From: DATJPR01 sp035506295
GTDB taxonomy: Bacteria > Bacteroidota > Ignavibacteria > UBA10030 > UBA6906
Length of the DNA: 8,476 nucleotides
Assembly: GCA_035506295.1 (NCBI GenBank)
Contig: DATJPR010000282.1
Coordinates: 1 to 8,476, forward strand
Direction of reading: 5' to 3'
The translations under genes were made by a program, and so were the position numbers. Numbering within the stretch: the stretch's first letter is position 1; each line of letters opens with the position of its first letter. Under the pieces are notes generated by a model. The model saw nothing but the letters and a program-made list of their open reading frames with translations, searched no databases and was not told the origin of the DNA. Shown piece by piece: positions 1-5,987 of this stretch.

Positions 1-250
1 CCCACAATCGGTGTTTGCGTACCACCTTCAGGGCGAGTTCTTTCCCCGCTTTTGTCAGGGTTGCCCCCGCTGACCGGCTGTACTCGACGAGCTTTTTGTT
101 GCGCAATCTCCTGAGCATTTCGGTGACTGTTGCCGGATTGATCTTCAGTTCTCCGGCGATTGCCTGATTGGTCACCCGGCCGCCTGCCTTGCCGGAAAGA
201 ACGATAATCGCCTTCAGGTAGTTCTCTTCGGTAAATGTCAGTGCCGTCAT
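1..250 (-). CDS. DtxR/MntR-family metal-dependent transcriptional repressor, C-terminus cut off by window edge
   Basis: Only the first 83 residues are visible; the gene runs leftward out of the window. The protein begins MTALTFTEENYLKAI, a winged-helix start typical of the DtxR/IdeR/MntR family and of Bacteroidota-type members as I recall them. A helix-turn-helix follows: residues about 26-50, with recognition helix around NPATVTEMLRRL. The wing is at about 55-66, and the linker has the family KHRL signature with H80 at the position of a conserved metal-ligand His. Position 10 is Asn where DtxR has Met and MntR has Asp, so the metal site may differ from both. The ATG at 250 is the only standard start, because an in-frame TAA lies eight codons upstream; no good Shine-Dalgarno is seen near it. 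The gene is divergent from a TonB-dependent receptor with a DtxR-like operator between them. By family, it binds Fe(II) or Mn(II) in the cytoplasm and represses uptake genes. The dimerisation and ligand-bearing C-terminal part is not visible, so metal specificity cannot be read. Confidence 0.92.
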   Translation of the reverse strand, partial: MTALTFTEENYLKAIIVLSGKAGGRVTNQAIAGELKINPATVTEMLRRLRNKKLVEYSRSAGATLTKAGKELALKVVRKHRLW

Positions 251-251
251 G

Positions 252-281
252 TTGACAATATCGTGGATTATCCTTTATTAT
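252..281 (+). promoter_or_regulatory. Sigma70-type promoter of the TonB-dependent receptor gene
   Basis: A perfect -35 TTGACA (252-257), an 18-bp spacer and a -10 TATTAT (276-281) point rightward, predicting transcription start near 288 and a leader of about 55 nt before the ATG at 344. A small 9-bp imperfect palindrome, GGATTATCC (265-273), lies in the spacer. A DtxR-type dyad immediately follows the -10. No convincing promoter for the divergent repressor gene was found on the other strand. Confidence 0.7.
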
Positions 282-285
282 GCAA

Positions 286-299
286 TTAGGGTGACCTAA
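286..299. promoter_or_regulatory. DtxR-family operator, TTAGG-N4-CCTAA dyad
   Basis: TTAGGGTGACCTAA is a perfect inverted repeat of TTAGG around GTGA. It matches the half-site logic of DtxR/IdeR operators, whose 19-bp consensus contains TTAGG-N4-CCTAA, and sits in the gap between a DtxR-family gene and a TonB-dependent receptor. It covers the expected transcription start, so a bound repressor would block initiation on the receptor side. It lies about 36 bp upstream of the regulator start and may also serve autoregulation. Confidence 0.75.
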
Positions 300-343
300 G
301 TATTGATATTTGGGTATTACAACATAATATTCCCTGTCGGTGG

Positions 344-2809
344 ATGATGCTGCGACTGCATGGCTGTGAACGTGAGGCGGGCACACGCGGGCGTTGGGCT
401 TCAACGTGGGCCCTCGTTCTGATGTTCGGCCCATGTGCCGTCGCCGGGGGGCACACGGCCGGAGCGTCCAGGGTCGGGGGACTGGAGGTGCGGGTGAGCG
501 TGATTGATGCCAGGGAGAACGTGCCTGTTGAACTGGCTCACATCGTTCTTCGGAGGGAGGGGAGGGTGTTTGCCGAAGATGCAACCAACCCGGCCGGCCA
601 GGTTCGTTTTCATAACCTTGAGGAGGGGATGTATGGCATGACAGCCTGGTTTGTCGGGTATAAAACCTATTCAGATTCCGTGCGTATCGATTCGCTGCAC
701 ACGATGTTCAGGGTTGAGCTTGTTCCGGTGGGAACGGTCTCACAGGAGGTGGAGGTTACGGCTGACAGGGAACCTTCCATCTCCCACATCGATCCGCGAA
801 CCGGTAATCAGGTATTTGAATCCGAGACGTATCATGTTCCCCCGACTGCGCGCATGACGACGCTCATTCAGGAAAATGTGATGGGAGCGGCCCGGGCTCC
901 AACGGGCGAAGTGCATATTCGGGGGCAGCACGGAGAGTTTACCTATTACGTAGATGGGCTGCCGGTCCCGCTGGGCGTATTCGGCGGCCTCAATGAGGTC
1001 GTCGACCCTGCGGTTATCGAACGTGCCACATTCATCACCGGAGGCTTTCCCGCAGAATACGGCGGGCAGATGTCGGCAATTATCGACCTGAACAACCGGG
1101 TGCCGACCGGAAGTTTCCATCTGGATGCGTCGACGTATGGGGGGAGCTACCTTGTATTTAACGGGACAAAGCCGTTCTCTCCCGGGAAAGATATTCAGTC
1201 GGGCCGATCAAGCCCGGCGCCGGGCGATACCCTGGGCGCTCGCGTGGGTCCGTTTCGCGCTCTCAACTCAAATGGACAAGCCTTATCGGTCAGTGATCAC
1301 ATCGGAAAGCTCGGATTTTACGTCTCAGCGTCAAGGCAGGAGACGGACAGACGCATCGACACACCGGTTCCCAGACTCTTTCATGACCACGGATTTGACT
1401 CCTTTCTCTACGGGAAATTCGATTACATCCTCAGCAATGTTGACTATCTCACGTGCAACCTGAACTTCGGGCGGACGAATACTGAAGTTCCTTTCGACCC
1501 GTCGCTCTCCGTCGCGTCGGACGTTCAGGAAACCGGCAACTCCTTTCAGGCGGTGTCCTACTTTCGTGCGCTCAATTCAGATATTGACCGGGAGTCCAGC
1601 CTGTTTATCGGCGGGTACCTTCGCCAGGGGAGCCTCCGGTACACGCCCGGCAGCGTCGATCCCCCCGCATTTCAATTCATTGATGATCCCGGGAAGAACT
1701 ATGTACTGGCTGAAGACAGAACGTTCAATACAACGGGGGTTCGTTCAACGTACGATATAAGGTTCTCGCACGAGGTCATGATCAAAACCGGATTAAATTT
1801 CAGCGGCACAACGGGGAGTGAGAACTTTACGTCGCGCGACTCACTGAACAACTCAGGGCCGGCCATAGCCACGGACTTCGCGGGATCTGATTTCGGGATA
1901 TTTGAACAAACTGAATGGCAGATCTTCGACTGGAGTTCCCTTGACGTCGGTGTCAGATATGATCAGCATATCGCACCCGACGTGCCGATTCAACGCCAGG
2001 TCAGTCCGAGAATTAAGTGGAGTTTTGTCATTGATGCTTTCAGTTCAGCCTATGTGTATTACGGACGGCTCTTTATGCCGACGAATATCGAAGGCCTGAG
2101 GTCGATTGCGCGAAACGTCAGCAATTCTGTCGTGCCGACATATCCCGAAAGGGATGCCTTTCTTGAGGCCGTGTACACGAACAGCTTTCCCGTTGGGCTG
2201 AGGCTGAAACTGGCGGCATTTCACAAGCACGCGGCACCGTTTACAGATGACGCAACTCTGGGGTCAAGTGCGATCAAGACGCCTTTTAACATTGAAACAG
2301 TCAACACCAACGGACTCGAACTCGCGCTTTCGTACAGGGCGCCTTCGATGCCTGTCTCGGGTTACGTGAATTCGTCCGTGATACATGCTGTCGGGTCCGG
2401 TGCTCTCACGGGCGGATTCCTCCCGCCAGGCAGCGACGGGCCGGCGACCGATCTCGATCATGACCAGAGGCTTTCAATCGCTGTTGGAATGAACTATCAG
2501 CCGACGGATTGGTTTATCAATCTTGAAGCGATTTACGGGTCCGGACTCTCGAACGGCTACCCGGGAAATGTGTCGGTTTACGGGACGGGACTCTTTGATT
2601 TCAATACTCCCGCGCACACCTCTCCTTCCACGATCCTGAACTGCGGCGCAGGGCATACGGTGCATACATCGAGTGAAGCGACGATCGAGCCTTCAGTGTA
2701 TATCACGAATCTCCTCGATCACTCCCATTTGCTCAAAGGTGCTTACACGACGGGCGCGAGTTGGGAGGAGCGAAGGAACGTCGTAATGAAGCTCTCGTTG
2801 CACTTCTGA
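344..2809 (+). CDS. TonB-dependent outer-membrane receptor with N-terminal carboxypeptidase-regulatory-like domain (probable DtxR-type-regulated metal or metal-chelate receptor)
   Basis: The 821-residue protein imports a ligand across the outer membrane using energy from TonB/ExbBD. Visible order: signal peptide (about 1-40, hydrophobic core WALVLMFGPCAVAG); a beta-sandwich like CarboxypepD_reg or an N-terminal extension (about 47-128, with GQVRFHNLEEGMYGM and VGYKTY); a possible TonB box near VEVTA (136-140); the plug (about 160-255, with IRGQHGEFTYYVDGLP and FITGGFPAEYGGQMSAIIDL); then a barrel of about 560 residues ending LSLHF, the terminal Phe expected for outer-membrane barrels. Length is normal for the family. 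The ATG at 344 (or the adjacent one at 347) is preceded only by a weak GGTGG; the signal-peptide fit supports it. Its promoter carries a DtxR-type operator and the divergent gene encodes a DtxR-family repressor, so Fe or Mn (free or chelated) is the likely regulatory signal. The substrate itself cannot be read from the sequence. Confidence 0.93.
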   Translation: MMLRLHGCEREAGTRGRWASTWALVLMFGPCAVAGGHTAGASRVGGLEVRVSVIDARENVPVELAHIVLRREGRVFAEDATNPAGQVRFHNLEEGMYGMTAWFVGYKTYSDSVRIDSLHTMFRVELVPVGTVSQEVEVTADREPSISHIDPRTGNQVFESETYHVPPTARMTTLIQENVMGAARAPTGEVHIRGQHGEFTYYVDGLPVPLGVFGGLNEVVDPAVIERATFITGGFPAEYGGQMSAIIDLNNRVPTGSFHLDASTYGGSYLVFNGTKPFSPGKDIQSGRSSPAPGDTLGARVGPFRALNSNGQALSVSDHIGKLGFYVSASRQETDRRIDTPVPRLFHDHGFDSFLYGKFDYILSNVDYLTCNLNFGRTNTEVPFDPSLSVASDVQETGNSFQAVSYFRALNSDIDRESSLFIGGYLRQGSLRYTPGSVDPPAFQFIDDPGKNYVLAEDRTFNTTGVRSTYDIRFSHEVMIKTGLNFSGTTGSENFTSRDSLNNSGPAIATDFAGSDFGIFEQTEWQIFDWSSLDVGVRYDQHIAPDVPIQRQVSPRIKWSFVIDAFSSAYVYYGRLFMPTNIEGLRSIARNVSNSVVPTYPERDAFLEAVYTNSFPVGLRLKLAAFHKHAAPFTDDATLGSSAIKTPFNIETVNTNGLELALSYRAPSMPVSGYVNSSVIHAVGSGALTGGFLPPGSDGPATDLDHDQRLSIAVGMNYQPTDWFINLEAIYGSGLSNGYPGNVSVYGTGLFDFNTPAHTSPSTILNCGAGHTVHTSSEATIEPSVYITNLLDHSHLLKGAYTTGASWEERRNVVMKLSLHF

Positions 2810-3017
2810 CGCTCGTGAGTCGATGCAGCTGGCGTCCGTGTGTACTTTCGCCTTCGTTCAACCGGCAAAGGTCTGCTGAAACCGCCTTTCCGGCGCGCTT
2901 TTGCACGATGCCGGGCAGGTGCCACGGAACCAGCCAAGGAACGGGAGTGTTTAGCCATCGTAGTTCAAGGCTGTGTTTTGCATTCCGCCGCCCCTGTTCA
3001 CTGTTTCGCCCGGCCCC
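2810..3017. other. Intergenic gap between receptor gene and Cys-protein operon
   Basis: About 208 bp follow the receptor stop. I see no clear hairpin with a T-run, no recognisable riboswitch core and no convincing promoter. Open frames here on both strands give Arg/Pro-rich translations without family resemblance. Whether the next genes are co-transcribed with the receptor cannot be decided from the sequence. Confidence 0.5.
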
Positions 3018-3395
3018 GTGAGAACGGTTCTCTCCATATTCGCGGCGTTTGCCCTGATGCTCGGGACATTGCGAGAGTGCGTCGTCATCCTCTCATTTAC
3101 GCTCAACCGTCCCTACATTGCGAAGAACCTCTGTGAGAAGCGCGACCAGCCCGGAAATACCTGCCAGGGCAGCTGCCAGCTCTGCAAGCAGTTGAACAAT
3201 GATGACCAGACTGATCACAATCCGCCCGCACGAAACCTGACCGAGCTGGACGACCTTCAGCCCGTTCCTCTGGCCGCCACGTTCAGACTATTCGCCCCGG
3301 GATCCATCCGGGTCCCCGGTCCGCGTTCTGCGGTGCCCATTCCCGATCCACTCTACGATCAGATAGACCATCCCCCGAAGTTCATCCTCGCCTGA
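3018..3395 (+). CDS. Small Cys-cluster membrane-anchored or secreted protein, conserved hypothetical type
   Basis: From the GTG at 3018 the product is 125 residues: a hydrophobic N-terminus (about 4-29, VLSIFAAFALMLG followed by ECVVILSFTLN) acting as signal or anchor, then a conserved-looking block, NRPYIAKNLCEKRDQPG, with cysteines C39, C49, C53 and C56 (C-x9-C-x3-C-x2-C). The rest is a hydrophilic, Pro-rich tail. The block resembles small Bacteroidota proteins that I recall with an N..YI...LC.NRDKP...C.GKC.L.KQL pattern, of unknown function and often near metal-uptake genes. The frame can extend to a GTG at 2973, adding 15 residues. I prefer 3018 because it gives a clean Arg-plus-hydrophobic N-terminus, but neither start has a good ribosome site. 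It lies 44 bp before the first Cys-tagged barrel gene and is probably in the same operon. Metal or redox handling in the periplasm is inference from the Cys spacing only. Confidence 0.75.
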   Translation: MRTVLSIFAAFALMLGTLRECVVILSFTLNRPYIAKNLCEKRDQPGNTCQGSCQLCKQLNNDDQTDHNPPARNLTELDDLQPVPLAATFRLFAPGSIRVPGPRSAVPIPDPLYDQIDHPPKFILA

Positions 3396-3426
3396 GATTC
3401 ACTTCACAGGAGGATAAACTTTCAAT

Positions 3427-3433
3427 GGAGGAG
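3427..3433 (+). promoter_or_regulatory. Ribosome-binding site GGAGGAG deciding the start at 3440
   Basis: GGAGGAG ends 6 nt before the ATG at 3440. An upstream in-frame ATG at 3425 also has an AGGAGG (3408-3413), but 11 nt away. The closer site, and the textbook signal peptide that begins at 3440, favour the downstream start. Confidence 0.7.
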
Positions 3434-3439
3434 ATCGTA

Positions 3440-4351
3440 ATGCTCACGTCTCTCAGACGCATCACGTTCATTCTTGTCGGCGCGCTTTGCCTGCAGGCCC
3501 GCGCGCATGCCTGTGCCTGCGGCTGCAATGTGTTCAACGTCGGGGCGCGGTGGACGATGCCCGTCGCCTCGGGATTCGGCGCCTACATGCAGTACAACTA
3601 CATGGATCAGAGCAGAAACTGGGGGGGATGGAACAGCGCCCCGGCCGATGCAAACTCGGATCTCGAGATACGCACGCACTTCTACACGCTTGGCGCGCAG
3701 TTCATGATCGACCGCGAGTGGGGTATCATGGCGGAGGCGCCGGTGTGGGACCGGTTCTTCAGGACGACAGACGATGACGGGAATATCGTCTCCGCCAACC
3801 ACACGTCGTTCGGCGATGTCCGCCTGATGGGGATGTACACGGGCCTCTCGGAAGACATGTCGACGGGGATCGAAGTGGGGGCGAAACTCCCCACCGGGCC
3901 GTTCAACGAATCGCTCCTCGACCGGGATACGCAAATCGGCACCGGAACGACCGACCTCCTCCTGGGAGGGTACCGGATGGGGCAGGAGGGGACCTGGGGC
4001 TGGTACGCGCAGGTCATGTGGATGCATGCGCTCAACACGCGCGATGGTTACAGGCCGGGGGACAGTTTCGACGCGAATGTCGGCTTCCACTATGACGGAC
4101 TTCTCTCCCGGTTCCCGATTGTGCCCACGGTACAGGTGGGGGGATCATTTCGGGGAATTGACAGCGGGGTGAACTCGGATCCTGACAATACCGGGTACGA
4201 CCGGGCGTACGTTGCCCCGGGTGTGCAGATTCTCCTCTCGGCCCGCGTGAGCCTGTACGGCGACGTCAGGATCCCTGTGTTCACGCACGTGCGGGGCAAT
4301 CAGCTTGTCGCCCCGGCTCTCGTGAGTCTCACAATGGGCTTCGGTGTCTGA
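3440..4351 (+). CDS. Exported putative outer-membrane beta-barrel protein with mature N-terminal CACGC motif
   Basis: A 303-residue protein. MLTSLRRITFILVGALCLQARAHA is a strong signal peptide; cleavage after the AHA motif would leave C25-A-C27-G-C29-N at the mature N-terminus. No other cysteine occurs in the mature protein. The body has alternating polar/aromatic stretches (for example GAYMQYNYMDQS, HFYTLGAQFMID, WGIMAEAPVW), repeated Gly/Asp turns, and ends VSLTMGFGV, as expected for a medium-sized outer-membrane barrel. It resembles the broad transporter/phenol-pathway MetA-like (PF13557-type) barrels in style, but I do not recognise a named family. A CxCxC tag can bind soft or borderline metals, so metal capture or efflux at the outer membrane is a reasonable guess and no more. 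It lies 44 bp after the small Cys protein gene and 58 bp before a second barrel gene with its own N-terminal Cys pair. An ATG at 3425 would add five residues. Confidence 0.85.
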   Translation: MLTSLRRITFILVGALCLQARAHACACGCNVFNVGARWTMPVASGFGAYMQYNYMDQSRNWGGWNSAPADANSDLEIRTHFYTLGAQFMIDREWGIMAEAPVWDRFFRTTDDDGNIVSANHTSFGDVRLMGMYTGLSEDMSTGIEVGAKLPTGPFNESLLDRDTQIGTGTTDLLLGGYRMGQEGTWGWYAQVMWMHALNTRDGYRPGDSFDANVGFHYDGLLSRFPIVPTVQVGGSFRGIDSGVNSDPDNTGYDRAYVAPGVQILLSARVSLYGDVRIPVFTHVRGNQLVAPALVSLTMGFGV

Positions 4352-4409
4352 ACATCATGCGCGCGGAATGAGTCCGCGTGCCGCTCCATCACCCGCCTCC
4401 GGAGGTGCC

Positions 4410-5375
4410 ATGAGAATTCCCGTGCTGGCCGTTGTATGTGCACTTGCACTCCTGCCGGGCGTGTCGAGATCCTGTGAATACTGCTTCATCAGCGAGCACG
4501 GCTACGTGTTTGACCTGAACCGAACGATGCTCCGTCTCGACTCGCGGCTGCAGGTGTATTCGGGACTGACGAACAGCTCATCACCGCTCGATGAGGTCTC
4601 GACCAAATATCTCACGACGTTTCTTACGGTGAACTATGCCTCCGGAAGGTGGGGGTTGACATTTATTGCACCGTACGTGTACCGAACCCAGAGGAATACG
4701 TACACTGGAGACTACTCGCTCCACTACGAACACGTGGGGCGGGTAGTGTCCACCCTTGACTCCTCGTCAATTGAAACTCAAACGACGAGAGGCCTTGGCG
4801 ACGTTTCCGCGCTCGCCCGATACGCGGTGTTCCTGCTCTCCGGGGACCATTTTGCTTCGGTCTTCCTCCAGGGGGGTGTAAAAGCGGCCACAGGATCCAT
4901 TTCCGTCAGGGACGCCTTCGGATACCTGGTGCATCCCCATCTGCAGTCCGGCTCAGGAACCACGCTTGCACTCATCGGCGCGAGCGGCTCATACGGCGGG
5001 CTCAAGCAATCGGGGAGCGTTTCGGTTCTCGCGGGATTGCCCGTTCACGTGTACGGCCCGTATCGGGAGCCGGAGTCATTCAACTACGAGGCGTCATTCC
5101 GGTTCAGGAACTTCCCGGAAGATGCTGAAGACGGGCCGATGCTTATTACCCATCTGGGTGTTGTGGGTACTGTGAGCTGGAAGGAGAGATACAACGGGGC
5201 CTACATTCCGGATTCGGGAGGGCACTACATGTTTCTGAACGCAGGGTTCTCGTTCATGCCGGTGCCGGGGTTCGAGCTTGACATCTTCGGCCAGATACCG
5301 ATGGTCAAAGATCTTGCGGGAAACCAGATCGACGAGCAATACCGGGTTACCTCCGGCATCCAGGTAGCTTTGTAG
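4410..5375 (+). CDS. Exported putative outer-membrane beta-barrel protein with mature N-terminal CEYC motif
   Basis: A 321-residue protein with signal peptide MRIPVLAVVCALALLPG and a likely cleavage before C22-E-Y-C25. As in the upstream gene, these are the only cysteines in the mature chain. The rest looks like a beta-barrel: many Tyr/Phe/Gly-rich amphipathic strands (LTFIAPYVYRTQ, FASVFLQGGVKAATG, GHYMFLNAGFSFMP) and a C-terminus YRVTSGIQVAL. The start is set by GGAGGTG (4401-4407) just before the ATG at 4410. A longer frame from a GTG at 4344 would overlap the previous gene and put a charged, Pro-rich stretch before the signal peptide, so I reject it. It is the last gene of the probable Cys-protein operon and converges on the cupin gene. 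It could be a divergent relative of its upstream neighbour or a partner barrel; substrate unknown, with metal inferred from the Cys motif and surroundings. Confidence 0.83.
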   Translation: MRIPVLAVVCALALLPGVSRSCEYCFISEHGYVFDLNRTMLRLDSRLQVYSGLTNSSSPLDEVSTKYLTTFLTVNYASGRWGLTFIAPYVYRTQRNTYTGDYSLHYEHVGRVVSTLDSSSIETQTTRGLGDVSALARYAVFLLSGDHFASVFLQGGVKAATGSISVRDAFGYLVHPHLQSGSGTTLALIGASGSYGGLKQSGSVSVLAGLPVHVYGPYREPESFNYEASFRFRNFPEDAEDGPMLITHLGVVGTVSWKERYNGAYIPDSGGHYMFLNAGFSFMPVPGFELDIFGQIPMVKDLAGNQIDEQYRVTSGIQVAL

Positions 5376-5392
5376 CGGGCCCTTTCTTCTTC

Positions 5393-5434
5393 TCGACCGC
5401 AGCGCACTTGGCGCATCCACGAAGAGGCGGTCGG
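5393..5434. terminator. Candidate bidirectional hairpin between convergent genes
   Basis: CGACCGC (5394-5400) and GCGGTCG (5427-5433) form a perfect 7-bp stem, extendable by a T-G pair. A smaller hairpin, GCGC-acttg-GCGC (5402-5414), nests inside. It lies in the 94-bp gap between two convergent genes, where a shared terminator is expected. Neither strand shows a U-run after the stem, so intrinsic termination would be weak or need a factor. Confidence 0.35.
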
Positions 5435-5469
5435 TAGGGCGCAGATTCCACATCCAGCTCACCCCCCCG

Positions 5470-5901
5470 TCACTTGCGTACAATCGCCTTCGCGGCCAGC
5501 CAGATGTACCGCAGCGTATCACCCCCCGTGTTGACCACATTATGCTCGGTGAACGGGGGGCAATAGGCGAGGCTATTCGGCGTCAGTGGCAGTGTCGCTC
5601 CCCCCCCCAGCCTCAGCTCGCCTCTTCCGCTGAACACGAGCACAATCTCTTCGTAGCTTTGTGTGTTATGTGCGCCGACTGATCTGAGCGGCGGGAGTGC
5701 CACGTAGCCGGATTCCATCGTTCTGGTCTGTGGCGCGCCTGTGAGGAATTCCTGCGGGTGAGTTGCCTTCGGATCGATTTGAATGACGAATGGAGAAGGC
5801 TGGTCGGACGTATTCTGTGCCCATGCGTGGGGTATGGCGATCAATTCCCAGAGCCAGCCGTTCACGAGAAGAAGGCCCAGGATACGCGATAGCTTGGTCA
5901 T
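5470..5901 (-). CDS. Exported small single-domain cupin protein
   Basis: A 143-residue protein. MTKLSRILGLLLVNGWLWELIAIPHAWAQ is a signal peptide with cleavage near AWA-Q, so it should act in the periplasm. A single cupin barrel follows (about 62-138). Motif 1 is GAHNTQSYEEIVLVFSGRGE, with H78 and E84/E85 but Thr80 in place of the usual second His. Motif 2 is PPFTEHNVVNTG, with H120 and N124. The metal site would therefore be His/Glu/His, missing one usual ligand. The ATG at 5901 has an ideal GGAGG (5908-5912 on the plus strand) 6 nt away; an ATG at 5925 would add eight residues without a comparable site. The gene contains G/C homopolymers, the longest a G9 tract encoding Gly99-Gly101. It is divergent from nikR with fully overlapping promoters, suggesting nickel-linked expression. 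Function (sensor, sugar/ligand binder or metal binder) is not determinable. Confidence 0.88.
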   Translation of the reverse strand: MTKLSRILGLLLVNGWLWELIAIPHAWAQNTSDQPSPFVIQIDPKATHPQEFLTGAPQTRTMESGYVALPPLRSVGAHNTQSYEEIVLVFSGRGELRLGGGATLPLTPNSLAYCPPFTEHNVVNTGGDTLRYIWLAAKAIVRK

Positions 5902-5927
5902 GGCGAACCTCCGTTGTATCTGCATTC

Positions 5928-5944
5928 CGGGCAGAGTCTGCCCG
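5928..5944. repeat. Perfect 17-bp palindrome in the cupin leader
   Basis: CGGGCAGAGTCTGCCCG has 8-bp arms around one central base. It lies between the predicted cupin transcription start (near 5952) and the cupin Shine-Dalgarno, so it would be a 7-bp GC stem with an AGT loop in the cupin mRNA. As DNA it could be an operator. It is upstream of the nikR -35 box and thus outside the nikR transcript. Confidence 0.6.
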
Positions 5945-5955
5945 CGTGGAGCCGG

Positions 5956-5984
5956 TTGACTATAACGATTATTCGTGTTACTTT
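5956..5984 (+). promoter_or_regulatory. nikR promoter, overlapping the cupin promoter
   Basis: TTGACT (5956-5961), a 17-bp spacer and TACTTT (5979-5984) point toward nikR, giving a leader of only about 12-15 nt before the ATG at 6004. The spacer holds the dyad ACGA-TTAT-TCGT (5965-5976). The same segment contains the cupin promoter on the other strand, so the two genes probably compete for polymerase and share control. Confidence 0.6.
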
Positions 5985-5987
5985 CAA
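5959..5987 (-). promoter_or_regulatory. Cupin gene promoter, face-to-face with the nikR promoter
   Basis: Read on the minus strand, TTGAAA (5982-5987), a 17-bp spacer and TATAGT (5959-5964) form a good sigma70-type promoter pointing at the cupin gene, with a leader of about 50 nt. Its -35 overlaps the nikR -10 and its -10 overlaps the nikR -35; the two share almost the same 17-bp spacer. Confidence 0.6.

Noticed and set aside
740..1120. Minus-strand open frame (126 codons) opposite the receptor plug region
   Set aside because: It lies opposite the strongly conserved plug of the TonB receptor, so it is a shadow.
2810..3017. Possible cobalamin-type riboswitch or terminator after the first receptor
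   Set aside because: Short segments such as GGTGCCACGG looked suggestive, but no B12-box-like core or stem with T-run could be assembled.
2840..3136. Plus-strand open frame overlapping the small Cys protein
   Set aside because: Basic, low-complexity translation without hydrophobic or conserved segments; it overlaps the better-supported Cys-cluster gene in another frame.
3422..4090. Long minus-strand open frame (222 codons) opposite the CACGC barrel gene
   Set aside because: Translation is Arg/Pro/His-rich with no family resemblance, and the plus strand has a signal peptide, a good ribosome site and barrel pattern. It is an antisense shadow of a GC-rich gene.
4344..4409. N-terminal extension of the CEYC barrel gene from a GTG at 4344
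   Set aside because: It would place a His/Arg/Pro-rich stretch before the signal peptide, and a GGAGGTG directly precedes the ATG at 4410.
5094..5540. Minus-strand open frame extending the cupin transcript into the barrel gene
   Set aside because: It overlaps two better-supported genes and the convergent hairpin; the translation has no recognisable features.
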